The notes: generated by a model from the sequence alone, not told the origin. A stretch of 64,000 nt of DNA from Bacillus litorisediminis (GCF_022808645.1 NZ_JAKZKT010000006.1:62001-126000), one strand, 5' to 3'; counted from the stretch's first letter, positions 8,873-18,836 are shown. Numbers and translations: made by a program.

Positions 8873-9628
8873 ATGACACAAAACGTAATAGAAATAAACG
8901 ACTTATCTTATAGATACGATGATTTACCTGTATTAGAACATATAAATTTATCAGTTCCTAAAGGATCCTTTTTAGGACTGGTAGGACCTAATGGTTCAGG
9001 TAAATCAACCTTGCTTAAACTAATTCTGGGATTACTGAAACCGCAGGAAGGATCCATCCGCTTGTTCGGAACTGATTCGAAATCATTTAATCAGTATGAA
9101 AAAATTGGTTATGTGTCTCAAAAAGCAAACTCTTTTAATAGCGGATTCCCGGCTACTGTTCTAGAAGTGGTGTTAAGCGGACTTACGAAGAAAATAGGAT
9201 TGTTTAAATTTCCTTCAAAACAAGATAAACAGAAAGCATTAGAAGCGATTCGGGCTGTTGAAATGGATGATTTTTTACATCGGAATATCGGTGAATTATC
9301 AGGAGGTCAGCAGCAAAGAGTTTTTATAGCACGTGCAGTAGTCAGCGATCCGGAGCTGTTAATTCTCGATGAGCCGACAGTGGGTGTTGATATAAAAAGA
9401 GTCGAAGGCTTTTATGAGTTATTAGAGAGATTAAACCGGAATCATGGGATTACGATGATTCTCGTAACACATGATGTTGGAACCATTACAAGTAAAGTAA
9501 GTCACGTCGCCTGTTTAAACAAACATTTGCATTTTCACGGTCAAGCTAAAGAGTTTGAAGCATTGGAACAAACTGCTCTCTCAGGCCTTTATGGGCATGA
9601 CATACATTTGTTAACGCATCAACACTAA
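8873..9628 (+). CDS. znuC: Zinc ABC transporter, ATP-binding protein
   Basis: A 251-residue ABC ATPase (ZnuC/ZurA/AdcC type). Walker A GPNGSGKST, signature LSGGQQQR, Walker B LLILDEP and the switch His in VTHD are visible. It energises high-affinity Zn(II) import with the permease encoded next. I chose the ATG at 8873; the longer frame from 8813 would run through the promoter and Zur box. No zinc-binding lipoprotein gene is adjacent, so that component must lie elsewhere. Confidence 0.92.
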   Translation: MTQNVIEINDLSYRYDDLPVLEHINLSVPKGSFLGLVGPNGSGKSTLLKLILGLLKPQEGSIRLFGTDSKSFNQYEKIGYVSQKANSFNSGFPATVLEVVLSGLTKKIGLFKFPSKQDKQKALEAIRAVEMDDFLHRNIGELSGGQQQRVFIARAVVSDPELLILDEPTVGVDIKRVEGFYELLERLNRNHGITMILVTHDVGTITSKVSHVACLNKHLHFHGQAKEFEALEQTALSGLYGHDIHLLTHQH

Positions 9629-9644
9629 AAATGGGGAAGATTTA

Positions 9645-10490
9645 ATGATATCAAGTATTTTGGAGTATGAATTTTTAAGGAATGCATTCTTGATCGGTGC
9701 TATTGTTGGAATCATTGCACCATTGCTTGGGGTATTTATAGTCGTCAGAAGACTTTCTTTGATTGCGGACGCACTTAGCCATGTAACCCTGTCAGGAATT
9801 GCGTTTAGTTTGCTTTTAAGTAAATCATTCACCTGGTTTACCGGAGTAAATCCGCTGTATATGGGTATTCTGTTTTCCTGCACTGGTGCATTATTTATTG
9901 AAAGGCTTAGAACTGTATATAAACATTACCAGGAGCTTGCCATCCCCATTATTTTATCGGGTGGAATAGGATTAGGCGCGATTTTTATTTCAATCGCAGA
10001 TGGATTTAATACGGATCTTCTAAATTATTTATTTGGCAGCATTAGTGCCGTAGATCAATCCGATTTAATATTAATTGTAATGATCAGCCTGATTGTTATA
10101 TCTGCCGTTCTTATATTTTATAAGGAATTATTTTTACTCTCCTTTGATGAGGAACATGCAAAGGCTTCTGGGCTCAAAGCCTCATATATACATGTTCTTT
10201 TTATTTTGCTTGTAGCATTAGTTATTGCTGCGTCGATGAGAATTGTAGGGATTCTTTTAGTTTCCGCCTTAATGACGTTGCCGGTAGCAGCCAGTATTCG
10301 CATTGCAAATGGATTTAAACAATCCTTGTTCCTATCCATTGTTTTTGGAGAGATTTCTGTTCTTGGAGGATTAGTAAGTGCGTATTATTTGGATTTAGCT
10401 CCAGGCGGAACAATTGTTATTTTCTCTGTAATCATTCTGCTTTTTTCAATTGGGTATAAACAATTCAAAACAAAATTGAGAAGAATATGA
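9645..10490 (+). CDS. znuB: Zinc ABC transporter, permease
   Basis: A 281-residue ABC-3 family permease with about eight membrane segments, typical of ZnuB/ZurM. It begins 16 nt after znuC behind GGGGAAG, and the zur gene follows, so the three genes form one operon. Metal specificity for zinc rather than manganese is inferred from the Zur gene and the Zur-type operator. Confidence 0.92.
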   Translation: MISSILEYEFLRNAFLIGAIVGIIAPLLGVFIVVRRLSLIADALSHVTLSGIAFSLLLSKSFTWFTGVNPLYMGILFSCTGALFIERLRTVYKHYQELAIPIILSGGIGLGAIFISIADGFNTDLLNYLFGSISAVDQSDLILIVMISLIVISAVLIFYKELFLLSFDEEHAKASGLKASYIHVLFILLVALVIAASMRIVGILLVSALMTLPVAASIRIANGFKQSLFLSIVFGEISVLGGLVSAYYLDLAPGGTIVIFSVIILLFSIGYKQFKTKLRRI

Positions 10491-10516
10491 TAAAATAAAG
10501 GAAGGTGGTGGGAATC

Positions 10517-10933
10517 ATGAATGTCACACAAGCAATTGACCTTCTTAAGCAAAATGGATATAAATATACAGACAAGCGGGAATATATGCTTGAAAGTCTG
10601 GCAGCTCATAATAAATATTTATCTGCTAAAGAAGTGATGGAATTGATGAAATCGGATTTTCCGGGAATCAGTGTGGATACAGTCTATCGAAATTTATCAT
10701 TATTTTCAAAGCTCGGGATTTTAGAGCAAACAGAGTTTTCAGGAGAAATGAGATTTCGGTTTACGTGTGACCATCATCACCATCATCATCATTTTATCTG
10801 TCTCGAATGCGGAAAAACAAAAGAAATTCAATTATGTCCGATGGAGGTACTTCCAGGGAATTTTGAAGATTATACGATCCATGATCATAAATTTGAAGTA
10901 TACGGCAAGTGTCCGGAATGTAAAAGAGCATGA
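10517..10933 (+). CDS. zur: Zinc uptake regulator Zur (Fur family)
   Basis: A 138-residue Fur-family repressor. The N-terminal winged helix includes [12 protein letters not shown]. The C-terminal metal and dimer domain has CxxC pairs CLECG and CPEC, which form the structural zinc site. An unusual run of seven His ([10 protein letters not shown]) lies in the metal-sensing hinge. The ATG at 10517 follows AAGGTGGTGGG, so an upstream in-frame GTG is rejected. It is the last gene of the zinc operon and a terminator overlaps its stop codon. Confidence 0.92.
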   Translation: MNVTQAIDLLKQNGYKYTDKREYMLESLAAHNKYLSAKEVMELMKSDFPGISVDTVYRNLSLFSKLGILEQTEFSGEMRFRFTCDHHHHHHHFICLECGKTKEIQLCPMEVLPGNFEDYTIHDHKFEVYGKCPECKRA

Positions 10934-10956
10934 CCCTCATTTAAGGGTTCATGCTC
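10926..10956 (+). terminator. Terminator of the znuCB-zur operon
   Basis: GAGCATGA and TCATGCTC, extended by CCCT/AGGG, form a long stem that overlaps the zur stop codon. A T-rich stretch follows. Confidence 0.8.
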
Positions 10957-10959
10957 ATT

Positions 10960-11544
10960 TTAATTTCTGTTTTTTGTCTTTAGCCAATTCTGTACCCATT
11001 GATTTGTCTCTTCCCATGACTTCACGCGGATTACGCCACTTGGAATCGGCTCTTGGTTATAAGGCGTATCGAATAATAAAACAGGAATCCCGCATTCTAA
11101 ATGGATATTCACGGCGTTATCATGCTTATCCTCTAAAAATAGGTCAACCTCATATTTTTTGGCGGCACTAATTTTATCATGGGAACCAATTAATTCAATA
11201 TGATGATAAAACAGATCTTTTTCATCAAACCATTGTTTTGTCACATCTAACAGATGGGAGCTTCTTGCACTAATAAAATATAGTTCAAATTGCTCTTTCC
11301 ACTGATTTAAAACGTTCTTTGCTCCTTTTGCTAAAGGTGAGCTTATGTAAATTTCAGCTTCTGTCTTCACAAACCAATCATTAAACTCCTCCGGGTTTAC
11401 TTTTACGGCTTTTGTTAAATCGTATTGTGTAACATCCTCTAATTTTAAGGATAATCCAAATGCTTTATTTATATGAGGTAGCATAGAATTGGGATCGGTT
11501 ACAGTTCCATCTATATCAATTCCAAAGCGTAATGGTTTAATCAC
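10960..11544 (-). CDS. yqfW: HAD-family 5'(3')-nucleotidase-like phosphatase YqfW
   Basis: A 194-residue haloacid-dehalogenase superfamily phosphatase, NT5C-like. The nucleophile motif DIDGTVTD is at the N-terminus, a Ser motif (FISARS) is in the middle and the acidic motif (LFLEDKHDN) is near the C-terminus. It is expected to dephosphorylate nucleotides, but substrate is unknown. The GTG at 11544 is preferred because GGAAGGAAGAG precedes it; the ATG at 11577 lacks such a signal. Confidence 0.8.
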   Translation of the reverse strand: MIKPLRFGIDIDGTVTDPNSMLPHINKAFGLSLKLEDVTQYDLTKAVKVNPEEFNDWFVKTEAEIYISSPLAKGAKNVLNQWKEQFELYFISARSSHLLDVTKQWFDEKDLFYHHIELIGSHDKISAAKKYEVDLFLEDKHDNAVNIHLECGIPVLLFDTPYNQEPIPSGVIRVKSWEETNQWVQNWLKTKNRN

Positions 11545-11729
11545 GTGTCTCTTCCTTCCACTTGTCAAATATTCCATTGAACCTTGTTTAAACGTACAAA
11601 AAGAAGTGTACCATACCTTTAACGTTTTCTACAGTGTTAATTCAATTTCACTGTTAAAGATTAACATGAGGAAAATCTGAAGTTTTGCAAAAAATATGAG
11701 TGCTCCTACTTTGAAAGTGAGGGATGTAA

Positions 11730-12110
11730 ATGGCAGACGAAAGGAAATTCGTCGATCACAATATTGACGTAAGAGATACCAATGAAGAAATTATGGAAGA
11801 ACGAATTAATAATGGGGACTATTTAGAGGAAGCATCAGCAGAGGTAGCTGCTCCTTTTGCTGCACCTCGGCGCGATGAAAATGAAAGAGAAATTAATCGA
11901 AACGAAGAAACAGGTGGAAGAGGAATAGGGTATTTTGGAATTGCCTTATCTATTCTTGCGCTGTTTGTACTACCTGTATTGTTTGGTGCAGCAGGAATTG
12001 TTCTAGGATTTATTGCAAGAAGAAGAGGAGCAGAAGGAATCGGAGCAACGGCCATTGGAATTGGCGCTGCAGCGATTATTATCAGTCTTTTCCTAGCCCC
12101 ATTTTTTTAA
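11730..12110 (+). CDS. yqfX: DUF4190-like membrane protein YqfX
   Basis: A 126-residue protein. The first 70 residues are acidic and polar (DVRDTNEEIMEERINN). Two hydrophobic segments follow (about residues 72-93 and 104-126) separated by ARRRGAEG, so it is probably a membrane hairpin. Position beside ispG matches B. subtilis yqfX. GTGAGGG precedes the ATG. Function is unknown. Confidence 0.75.
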   Translation: MADERKFVDHNIDVRDTNEEIMEERINNGDYLEEASAEVAAPFAAPRRDENEREINRNEETGGRGIGYFGIALSILALFVLPVLFGAAGIVLGFIARRRGAEGIGATAIGIGAAAIIISLFLAPFF

Positions 12111-12140
12111 CGCGTAATTCCTTAATGAGGAGCAATAGAA

Positions 12141-12171
12141 AAGAGCTTGGTCTCCTGTAGACCAAGCTCTT
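12141..12171. terminator. Bidirectional terminator between yqfX and ispG
   Basis: AAGAGCTTGGTC pairs with GACCAAGCTCTT over a 7-nt loop. It serves the two convergent genes. Confidence 0.85.
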
Positions 12172-12174
12172 CTT

Positions 12175-13278
12175 TTAAGCGTTTTGGGCTTCTGCCTGTT
12201 TTTTATAATACTCTTCCGCTAATTGGTCAATTTCCTTCTTCAGTTCCTCAACCATTATTTCTTCTGGTACTTTTCGGACAATCTTCCCTTTTCTAAAGAG
12301 AAGCCCTTCCCCTCTGGCGCCTGCAATTCCGATATCAGCTTCTCTCGCTTCTCCAGGTCCGTTTACTGCACAGCCGAGAACAGAAACCTTAATGGGTGCT
12401 TTGATTTTTTGGATATATTCTTCTACCTCATTGGCAATGCTGATTAAATCGATTTCAATCCGGCCACATGTTGGACATGAGATGAGTGTCGCTGCATTGG
12501 AAGCAAGGCCAAATACCTTTAAAAGCTCTTTTGCAACCTTTACTTCTTCAACTGGATCGGCACTTAAAGAAATTCTCAGTGTATTCCCAATTCCCTTGCT
12601 TAGGATGGCTCCTAGGCCAGCAGCACTTTTTATCGTTCCTGCAAAAAGTGTTCCCGATTCAGTGATACCTAAATGCAGCGGATAATCAAAGGCTTTAGCG
12701 GCTTTTTCATAAGCCTCAATCGCTAATTGGACATCAGAGGCCTTCATGGACACGATGATATCATGAAAATCCAGATCTTCTAAAATTTTGATGTGATGAA
12801 GGGCACTTTCAACCATTCCATCTGCGGTCGGATAGCCGTATTTTTCAAGAATTTTCTTTTCTAAAGAACCGGCGTTAACTCCAATCCGAATCGGAATTCC
12901 ACGTTCCTTAGCTGCTTTTACTACAGCCTCTACCTTTTCTCTTCTGCCAATGTTCCCAGGATTTATTCGAATCTTATCAACGCCGCCTTCTATAGCCTTT
13001 AGGGCTAGGCGATAGTCGAAATGAATATCTGCTACTAATGGAATGTTGATTTGTTTTTTTATTTCCGGAATTGCATCAGCTGCTCTTTCATCTGGCACGG
13101 CAACCCGGACGATTTGACACCCAGCTTCTTCTAGACGATGTATTTCTTCAACAGTAGCTTTTACATCATGAGTTTTGGTTGTTGTCATACTTTGTATAAA
13201 AAGTTCATTACTTCCGCCAATTGTCAAATTACCAACCTTAACGGGTCTTGTTTTTGTACGATGAATGAGTTCGCTCAA
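12175..13278 (-). CDS. ispG: 4-hydroxy-3-methylbut-2-en-1-yl diphosphate synthase
   Basis: IspG (GcpE) converts MEcPP to HMBPP in the MEP pathway with a 4Fe-4S cluster. It has 367 residues, the compact bacterial form. The N-terminal TIM-barrel part contains QSMTTT, and the C-terminal reductase part carries cluster ligands in ISCPTCGR and [10 protein letters not shown]. The start is TTG, with GGGAG upstream. It works directly before IspH, encoded at 4.1-5.0 kb. Confidence 0.96.
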   Translation of the reverse strand: MSELIHRTKTRPVKVGNLTIGGSNELFIQSMTTTKTHDVKATVEEIHRLEEAGCQIVRVAVPDERAADAIPEIKKQINIPLVADIHFDYRLALKAIEGGVDKIRINPGNIGRREKVEAVVKAAKERGIPIRIGVNAGSLEKKILEKYGYPTADGMVESALHHIKILEDLDFHDIIVSMKASDVQLAIEAYEKAAKAFDYPLHLGITESGTLFAGTIKSAAGLGAILSKGIGNTLRISLSADPVEEVKVAKELLKVFGLASNAATLISCPTCGRIEIDLISIANEVEEYIQKIKAPIKVSVLGCAVNGPGEAREADIGIAGARGEGLLFRKGKIVRKVPEEIMVEELKKEIDQLAEEYYKKQAEAQNA

Positions 13279-13365
13279 GAGTCATTCGCTCCCTTTCGTC
13301 AATTAGAACTTCTAATTACCCATTCATTGTACCAGTCAGATGAGGAAATTGACAAGGATTAGGAA

Positions 13366-13683
13366 TTATTCGCTGTATATAGGAAATTTATATATCTTGC
13401 CCGCTTGAATTTTGTCTGGGGTAATTTGATTTAATGAAATAAAATCTTCCACAACCTTATCAATCCCGACCGGTATCGGACTTGTATAGGTTTCTACAAT
13501 GGTAAGAACCGTATCTCCGCGGTCTACAATATGTTCTACATATGGAATGGCTTCTTCATTTGCTGCAGTTGCTGCTGCTTCCGTCTGTGCTGTTGCCTTT
13601 AGCGGAAGTGTACCGACTTTTAAATCATAGTAAAGTGATAGTAAAAACAATAGTACTGCGACTATAGCTGCGACTCGTTTCAT
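13366..13683 (-). CDS. yqfZ: LysM-like domain protein YqfZ
   Basis: A 105-residue protein with an N-terminal signal anchor (about residues 5-22), a short Ala-rich linker, then a LysM-like fold with the pattern VDRGDTVLTIVE...LNQITPDKIQAGKIYKFP. It is likely exported and peptidoglycan-associated. The ATG at 13683 follows GGAGG, so the longer frame is rejected. Its place beside ispG matches B. subtilis yqfZ. Function is otherwise unknown. Confidence 0.75.
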   Translation of the reverse strand: MKRVAAIVAVLLFLLSLYYDLKVGTLPLKATAQTEAAATAANEEAIPYVEHIVDRGDTVLTIVETYTSPIPVGIDKVVEDFISLNQITPDKIQAGKIYKFPIYSE

Positions 13684-13847
13684 CAAAAATTCCTCCCTTG
13701 GTCTACTTGTCCCATTTATATGACCGAAGAAGAAAATTATGACTTGTTTCAACACTAAATTTATAAATGATTAACATTTGCTTTACATTGCACTGCCATA
13801 ATGAGACATGAGAAGAAATTTATAACAGTATTTGAAAGAGGCAGATT

Positions 13848-15581
13848 ATGTTAAAAAAATCTCAACATTTCACAGTACAAGGGTTTACATTTAAAAAACT
13901 ATCTTTACGTGCCCGTTTAGTAATCTTAATCTTCCCTTTATTTTTAATAAGTGCCAGTGTAACCACCTTAATTACTTTTAATCAGGCCAGAGATAATGGA
14001 ATTAAACTGATGGAAGAGCGTCTTGAGACAGAGTTGCAATTCATTTATGAAACCTCCCAAAGTTTAATGTATCGCTATGTAGGTGATTCAGAATCATTTA
14101 ATAAAGAATTAGAAAAAGCGATTAAAAAGCAGGACGCCAATTTTGCGCAGGATGGGTACAGAGGAGAATATTTTATAGTAAGAGATGGAACTGTATCATC
14201 GATTGGCTCTAGTAATGTCCGGTATAAGCCTGCTGAATCTGTGTTAGAGCAGATGGAAAACAAAACGAACGGAGTCATACATGACGAAATCAATGGAGCT
14301 CCTATTACAATCGGGTTTCAGGAAATTCAGGAAATCAGAGGGAAGTATGTGATTCTGATCCCTCAAGGTGAATATCTGTCTTCGATCTATGAGTTAAGAG
14401 AGCTTTTACTATCGATTTTAATCGTAAGCAGTATTATCATTTTTTTAATTATTTTTTTAATTACAAGATCTATAACAAAACCAATCCATACTTTAAGTCA
14501 GCACATGTCTAAAATGAATGGGACCAAGCTTCAGCTCTCCGATCTTAATCTTAAAGAAAAACAAAGCAGTCCCGAAATAAGGAACCTCGTCGAAACTTAC
14601 AATGTCATGATTGGGCAAATGAAAAAAATGATAGAAGAGATCCAGCAGACAAGCAGTCATTTGATTACAGCTGAATCGAATTTAAAATCGAATGCAGACA
14701 TTCTTAAAGAGGAACAGCTTCAAGTTCAAACAATTTTGCAATATGTTCATAGCGGTGCTAAGGAAACAGCAGCAAGCTCTTATCTGACAACGAAGGAACA
14801 AAAAAATATGGCACAGTCTGTTTCTCTTGTAACTGATAAAGTAAATGAAATGATGAGGCAAACAGAGGGATCCACTTCTTATATAGAGGAAGGGAAGTCT
14901 ACCATGGATGCCATGATAAATGGGACTTTTGATATGAAAGCGCAAATGGACAATATGTCTGGAGCCATCAAAAGCATGGAAGACCAGACTTCAAAAATAG
15001 GCGATGTTCTTTTGACGATAAAAAAAATTGCAGAACAAACTAAGCTTCTTTCCTTAAATGCTTCTATTGAAGCAGCGCGGGCAGGAGATGCTGGAACAGG
15101 TTTTATGGTAGTTGCTGACGAGATTAAAAAACTGGCTGAACATTCCACCCGAGCTGTACAACAAGTAGGAATGATGACAGACAAAATCGATCAGCAAGCA
15201 AAGCAAGTAAGGAATCAATTCCTCATCTTACAAAAGAAATTTGAAAATCAGGATCTAATGGCAAACCAAAGTATTGAATTATTTGATAAACTTTTACAAG
15301 ATCTGCGTGACATTATGGAGTGGACAATGGATGTAGGCCATGAAGTCAATTCATTACTAGCAGATCTCCCTTCTATAGAAGTCAGAACGGAAGAAGTTAC
15401 TATGATTGCAGAGAAAACAATCAAATCAGTAGATGATATGAATCTTTACTTTACAAAGCTTGGAGAAAAACTCGATAGGAATGTGGACTTAGCTGAAAAA
15501 TTATCAGAGCTCTCAGCCAGATTGACTCTGTTGCTTCAAAAATTTGAGATTGACAAAAAAACAGGGCCAGCATCGGAATAG
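13848..15581 (+). CDS. Methyl-accepting chemotaxis protein
   Basis: A 577-residue transmembrane chemoreceptor. TM1 is near residues 24-44, an extracellular sensor of about 135 residues follows (single-Cache-like, unproven), TM2 is near 185-206 ([20 protein letters not shown]), then a HAMP segment and a long coiled-coil signalling domain with the hairpin tip [18 protein letters not shown]. It would pass a signal to CheA/CheW. The ligand cannot be told. No pentapeptide tether for CheR is visible. A strong terminator follows immediately. Confidence 0.9.
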   Translation: MLKKSQHFTVQGFTFKKLSLRARLVILIFPLFLISASVTTLITFNQARDNGIKLMEERLETELQFIYETSQSLMYRYVGDSESFNKELEKAIKKQDANFAQDGYRGEYFIVRDGTVSSIGSSNVRYKPAESVLEQMENKTNGVIHDEINGAPITIGFQEIQEIRGKYVILIPQGEYLSSIYELRELLLSILIVSSIIIFLIIFLITRSITKPIHTLSQHMSKMNGTKLQLSDLNLKEKQSSPEIRNLVETYNVMIGQMKKMIEEIQQTSSHLITAESNLKSNADILKEEQLQVQTILQYVHSGAKETAASSYLTTKEQKNMAQSVSLVTDKVNEMMRQTEGSTSYIEEGKSTMDAMINGTFDMKAQMDNMSGAIKSMEDQTSKIGDVLLTIKKIAEQTKLLSLNASIEAARAGDAGTGFMVVADEIKKLAEHSTRAVQQVGMMTDKIDQQAKQVRNQFLILQKKFENQDLMANQSIELFDKLLQDLRDIMEWTMDVGHEVNSLLADLPSIEVRTEEVTMIAEKTIKSVDDMNLYFTKLGEKLDRNVDLAEKLSELSARLTLLLQKFEIDKKTGPASE

Positions 15582-15600
15582 ATGCTGGCCCTGTTTTTTT
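15559..15600. terminator. Terminator after the chemoreceptor gene
   Basis: AACAGGGCCAGCATC and GATGCTGGCCCTGTT form a 15-bp stem with a run of T. It overlaps the stop codon. Confidence 0.92.
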
Positions 15601-15615
15601 GAATTAGTAAACTGC

Positions 15616-16380
15616 TTAGTCTGTCTCGCGAATTTCTTTTACTGCCAGATATAAGAATATTAGCGATACACCCCAGTGAATCAATAATGCCCCGGGAACC
15701 GCAGTCTTTAAAAAGCCCATAATCATAAAGAAAACGGTTGGCAGCGTTACACTATAGGCCATCATTCGCCAGACTTGACCAAACTTCAAATTCTTGCCTA
15801 AGGAGCTAACGACCAAAAGACCAATAGCTGCCAGTATTGTAATTTCGAGAAAATCAATCCCGGCCATAAATACGTACATAATCACAAATAGAATAGGCAA
15901 GAGAATCATTGAAATAGAATCAAATGATTGTACCAATGCTTGCACATCTTGCTTCGAGAAAGCAGCTACGTCAATCAATGTATATGGATAATTATCCACA
16001 ACCCCATTAGATACAATTACAAACTCATTTTGCAAAAGAGCAATAGCATCCTCGTTTGCGTCTAGATTACTAACCTTTGTTTCACCCGTGCTGTCGAAAA
16101 TGATTTTGAATCCATACCTTTCCAGTATTATGGGCTTTTCTTGCTCTGCATGCAAGGTTCCATTCTCAATTGTAAAGTCAGGCAGATCGTCCTCAATTGT
16201 ATCAGCAACAGCATCAATTGATTTCGTGATTCCTTCTTGAACATTATAGAAAGTGGGAATGACCGATAGAAGTGCGAGGAAGAACACGTATAAAATGGTT
16301 TTTCCGATTTTCTGTAACCGAAAAGAAGCCACATCTTTTGGTGAAAATAAACTTCTATAAAATTGTTTCAAAATGTTCAT
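15616..16380 (-). CDS. yqgB: DUF1189 family membrane protein
   Basis: A 254-residue protein. TM1 (about residues 23-42) is followed by an outside domain of about 110 residues and then four hydrophobic segments. It matches the DUF1189 family (YqgB position beside yqgC and sodA). GGGAGACGG precedes the ATG at 16380; the upstream ATG lacks a ribosome-binding site. Function is unknown. Related proteins are sometimes linked to maltodextrin or membrane stress functions, but nothing here shows that. Confidence 0.75.
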   Translation of the reverse strand: MNILKQFYRSLFSPKDVASFRLQKIGKTILYVFFLALLSVIPTFYNVQEGITKSIDAVADTIEDDLPDFTIENGTLHAEQEKPIILERYGFKIIFDSTGETKVSNLDANEDAIALLQNEFVIVSNGVVDNYPYTLIDVAAFSKQDVQALVQSFDSISMILLPILFVIMYVFMAGIDFLEITILAAIGLLVVSSLGKNLKFGQVWRMMAYSVTLPTVFFMIMGFLKTAVPGALLIHWGVSLIFLYLAVKEIRETD

Positions 16381-16465
16381 AAGCCGTCTCCCTTTCCATT
16401 GCATCTCTACATAGTTTAGACCGGAAAAAGGTGTAAATCAAATAATTCGTAAATCACGATATTAC

Positions 16466-16510
16466 AAAAGTAAATATAATGTTAAGATTTTGTAAACATA
16501 CTTTACTTTT
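16466..16510. repeat. Inverted repeat upstream of the Na/Pi symporter gene
   Basis: AAAAGTAAA (16466-16474) and TTTACTTTT (16502-16510) are perfect 9-bp inverted arms 27 nt apart in an A/T-rich region. It may be an operator, but A/T-rich arms of this size can arise by chance. Confidence 0.25.
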
Positions 16511-16581
16511 TCTTAATACTTCATTAATAATTGTATGGGGTTTTCAGACAAATATTGCGTGGATTTAAGGGGTTGAATCGT

Positions 16582-18216
16582 TTGGAAGGTATTGATATAC
16601 AAAGATTAATATTTGAATTTTTAGGCGGTCTCGGGATATTCCTTTTAGGCATTAAGTTCATGGGAGAGGGATTACAAAAGGCCGCTGGTGACAAGTTGCG
16701 CGATATTCTCGACAGATGGACATCTAATCCATTATTAGGTGTTCTTGCAGGAATGTTAGTAACCATTTTAATTCAGTCAAGTTCTGGTACCACTGTTATT
16801 ACTGTTGGATTAGTAAGTGCCGGTTTTATGACATTGCGACAAGCAATTGGTGTCGTTATGGGGGCCAACATTGGTACAACTGTCACCGCATTTATTATTG
16901 GAATCGATGTAGGTGCATATGCATTGCCGGTTCTTTTTGCAGGAGTCGTTTTTTTATTCTTTTTTAAGAATCGCCAGTGGCAAAATCTTGGTCAAGTTTT
17001 ATTCGGATTCGGTGCTTTATTCTATGGATTAGAATTAATGAGCGGAGGAATGAAACCCCTGCGTTCATTGGAGGCTTTTCATGATTTAACAATTGAAATG
17101 GCGTCAACTCCGATTCTCGGGGTCGTTGTCGGGACTTTATTTACAGTGATTGTTCAAAGTTCATCCGCTACCGTTGGAATCCTTCAAGGATTGTATGAGC
17201 AAGGTCTCGTCAATTTAAGTGCTGCATTACCGGTATTATTTGGAGACAATATCGGTACGACCATTACCGCAGTAATTGCTTCTATCGGAGCATCGGTAGC
17301 AGCGAAAAGAACGGCAGCCAGCCATGTGATGTTTAATGTAATTGGGACAATTATCTTTTTAATATTGCTTAAACCTTTCACTATATATATTGAGTATTTA
17401 ACTCAAGTTCTCGATTTAGGGCCAAAAATGCAAATTGCTTTTGCACACGGAACTTTTAACGTAGTAAACACATTAATTCAATTGCCGTTTATTGCTTATA
17501 TTGCAAAGGCAGTAACGAAGATCGTGCCTGGTGAAGACACGTATGTAGAGTATAAAGCCAAACACTTAGATCCGATTTTTATCGAACAAAATCCGTCGAT
17601 TGCAATAGGACAGGCACAAGAGGAAGTCCTGCGTATGGGACAGCTTGCAATTAAAGGCTTAGAAGAGTCATTTGATTTCTTACAGACAAAAGCATCGAAG
17701 CACTCTGAAGTTGCCCTTCAGTTAGAGGATGCGATTAATAACCTTGACAAAAAAATTACGGATTATTTAGTAGAGCTTTCGCGCAGATCATTATCTTCAG
17801 CTGAGTCTGAAAGACATTCCTTGCTGATGGATACAGTTCGTGACATTGAGAGAATCGGAGACCACTTTGAAAACATCATTGAATTGGTGGATTATCAATT
17901 AGCCAATAAAGTCGTCATATCTGATGATGCGATGCAAGACCTTGAAGGAATGTTTAATTTATCGATTAAAACTCTAAAAGATGCGATTGAGTCTCTTGAT
18001 CAAAACGATTTAAATTTGGCTAAAAAGGTAAAAGATGAGGAAGACCAAATTGACCAAATGGAGAGAAAGCTTCGCAAACAGCATATTGTTCGTTTGAATG
18101 AAGGCTTATGCTCTGGCCAATCAGGTATCGTTTATGTAGATATCATTAGCAACTTAGAGCGGATTGGTGATCACAGTGTCAATATTGCAGAGGCTGTATT
18201 AGGAGAAAGAAATTAA
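16582..18216 (+). CDS. Na/Pi cotransporter family protein with PhoU-like tail
   Basis: About 544 residues. Two NptA repeats each carry a QSSSGTT or QSSSATV motif and a GANIGTT/GDNIGTT motif, within eight or so membrane segments (residues 1-310). A cytoplasmic C-terminal PhoU-like helical domain (about 340-540) contains ERIGDHFENI and ERIGDHSVNI. It is predicted to import phosphate with sodium. The TTG at 16582 is chosen because AAGGGG lies 8 nt upstream. It sits about 7 kb before the pst operon, so the region carries two phosphate uptake routes. Confidence 0.88.
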   Translation: MEGIDIQRLIFEFLGGLGIFLLGIKFMGEGLQKAAGDKLRDILDRWTSNPLLGVLAGMLVTILIQSSSGTTVITVGLVSAGFMTLRQAIGVVMGANIGTTVTAFIIGIDVGAYALPVLFAGVVFLFFFKNRQWQNLGQVLFGFGALFYGLELMSGGMKPLRSLEAFHDLTIEMASTPILGVVVGTLFTVIVQSSSATVGILQGLYEQGLVNLSAALPVLFGDNIGTTITAVIASIGASVAAKRTAASHVMFNVIGTIIFLILLKPFTIYIEYLTQVLDLGPKMQIAFAHGTFNVVNTLIQLPFIAYIAKAVTKIVPGEDTYVEYKAKHLDPIFIEQNPSIAIGQAQEEVLRMGQLAIKGLEESFDFLQTKASKHSEVALQLEDAINNLDKKITDYLVELSRRSLSSAESERHSLLMDTVRDIERIGDHFENIIELVDYQLANKVVISDDAMQDLEGMFNLSIKTLKDAIESLDQNDLNLAKKVKDEEDQIDQMERKLRKQHIVRLNEGLCSGQSGIVYVDIISNLERIGDHSVNIAEAVLGERN

Positions 18217-18225
18217 TTTTAATGG

Positions 18226-18258
18226 AAGATGCTGATGAGATGTACAGCATCTTTTTAG
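18226..18258 (+). terminator. Terminator after the Na/Pi cotransporter gene
   Basis: GATGCTG (18228-18234) pairs with CAGCATC (18245-18251) and TTTTT follows. This shows that an in-frame ATG at 18222 lies in a terminator and is not the start of the next gene. Confidence 0.8.
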
Positions 18259-18317
18259 TTTTTGACGAAAGGAGATTGTATAATGGATGCAAACGCAATT
18301 ACAGGAGGTGTGGTCCA

Positions 18318-18800
18318 ATCGAAACGTTTAGCTGGACGATTGCTATTGTATTATGGCTGGGAGCTTTTGTAGGATTAATCTATCCGATACTCCCAAGCTC
18401 TGTTTTAATTTTTGCTTCATTTTTGATTTACGGCTGGCTTGTAAGTTTTGCCCCTTTTAACTGGTTATTTTGGGTGATACAAGGCTGTTTTTTTCTGCTG
18501 CTATTTATCGTTGATTATGTGGCAAACGCTTTAGGTATTAAAAAATTTGGCGGCACAAAAGCTAGTATGTGGGGCAGTACGATTGGGTTATTAGCAGGTC
18601 CCTTTATTATTCCTTTTGCAGGGATTATATTAGGTCCATTCATCGGCGCAGTCCTTGGAGAAATGATTGTTTCAAAAACCCCATTCACACAAGCGGTTAA
18701 AATCGGATTGGGGTCTGTTGCCGGATTTATTGGAAGTGTATTTGTAAAGGGAATGATCATGGCGGCTATGATCATATACTTCATTGTGCTGGTACTATAA
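18318..18800 (+). CDS. yqgC: DUF456 family membrane protein YqgC
   Basis: About 160 residues with five or so membrane segments and the Gly-rich DUF456 pattern LLAGPFIIPFAGIILGPFIGA. No ATG, GTG or TTG stands at a sensible place in this frame. The ATG at 18222 is inside a terminator and the TTG at 18275 abuts its upstream AGGAGA. AGGAGG at 18303-18308 lies 9 nt before ATC (18318), which begins I-E-T-F-S-W just ahead of the first membrane segment, so ATC is my best start. A 29-codon frame (18283-18372) overlaps in +1 and could couple translation or mark a frameshift. Confidence 0.7.
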   Translation: METFSWTIAIVLWLGAFVGLIYPILPSSVLIFASFLIYGWLVSFAPFNWLFWVIQGCFFLLLFIVDYVANALGIKKFGGTKASMWGSTIGLLAGPFIIPFAGIILGPFIGAVLGEMIVSKTPFTQAVKIGLGSVAGFIGSVFVKGMIMAAMIIYFIVLVL

Positions 18801-18836
18801 TTTTTCTCATTAAAAACAAAGCTTTATATTTGAAAG

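Noticed and set aside
16440-16530. PhoP box array before the Na/Pi symporter gene
   Set aside because: Only TTAAGA and TAAACA fit at 11-bp spacing; the next repeats do not match.
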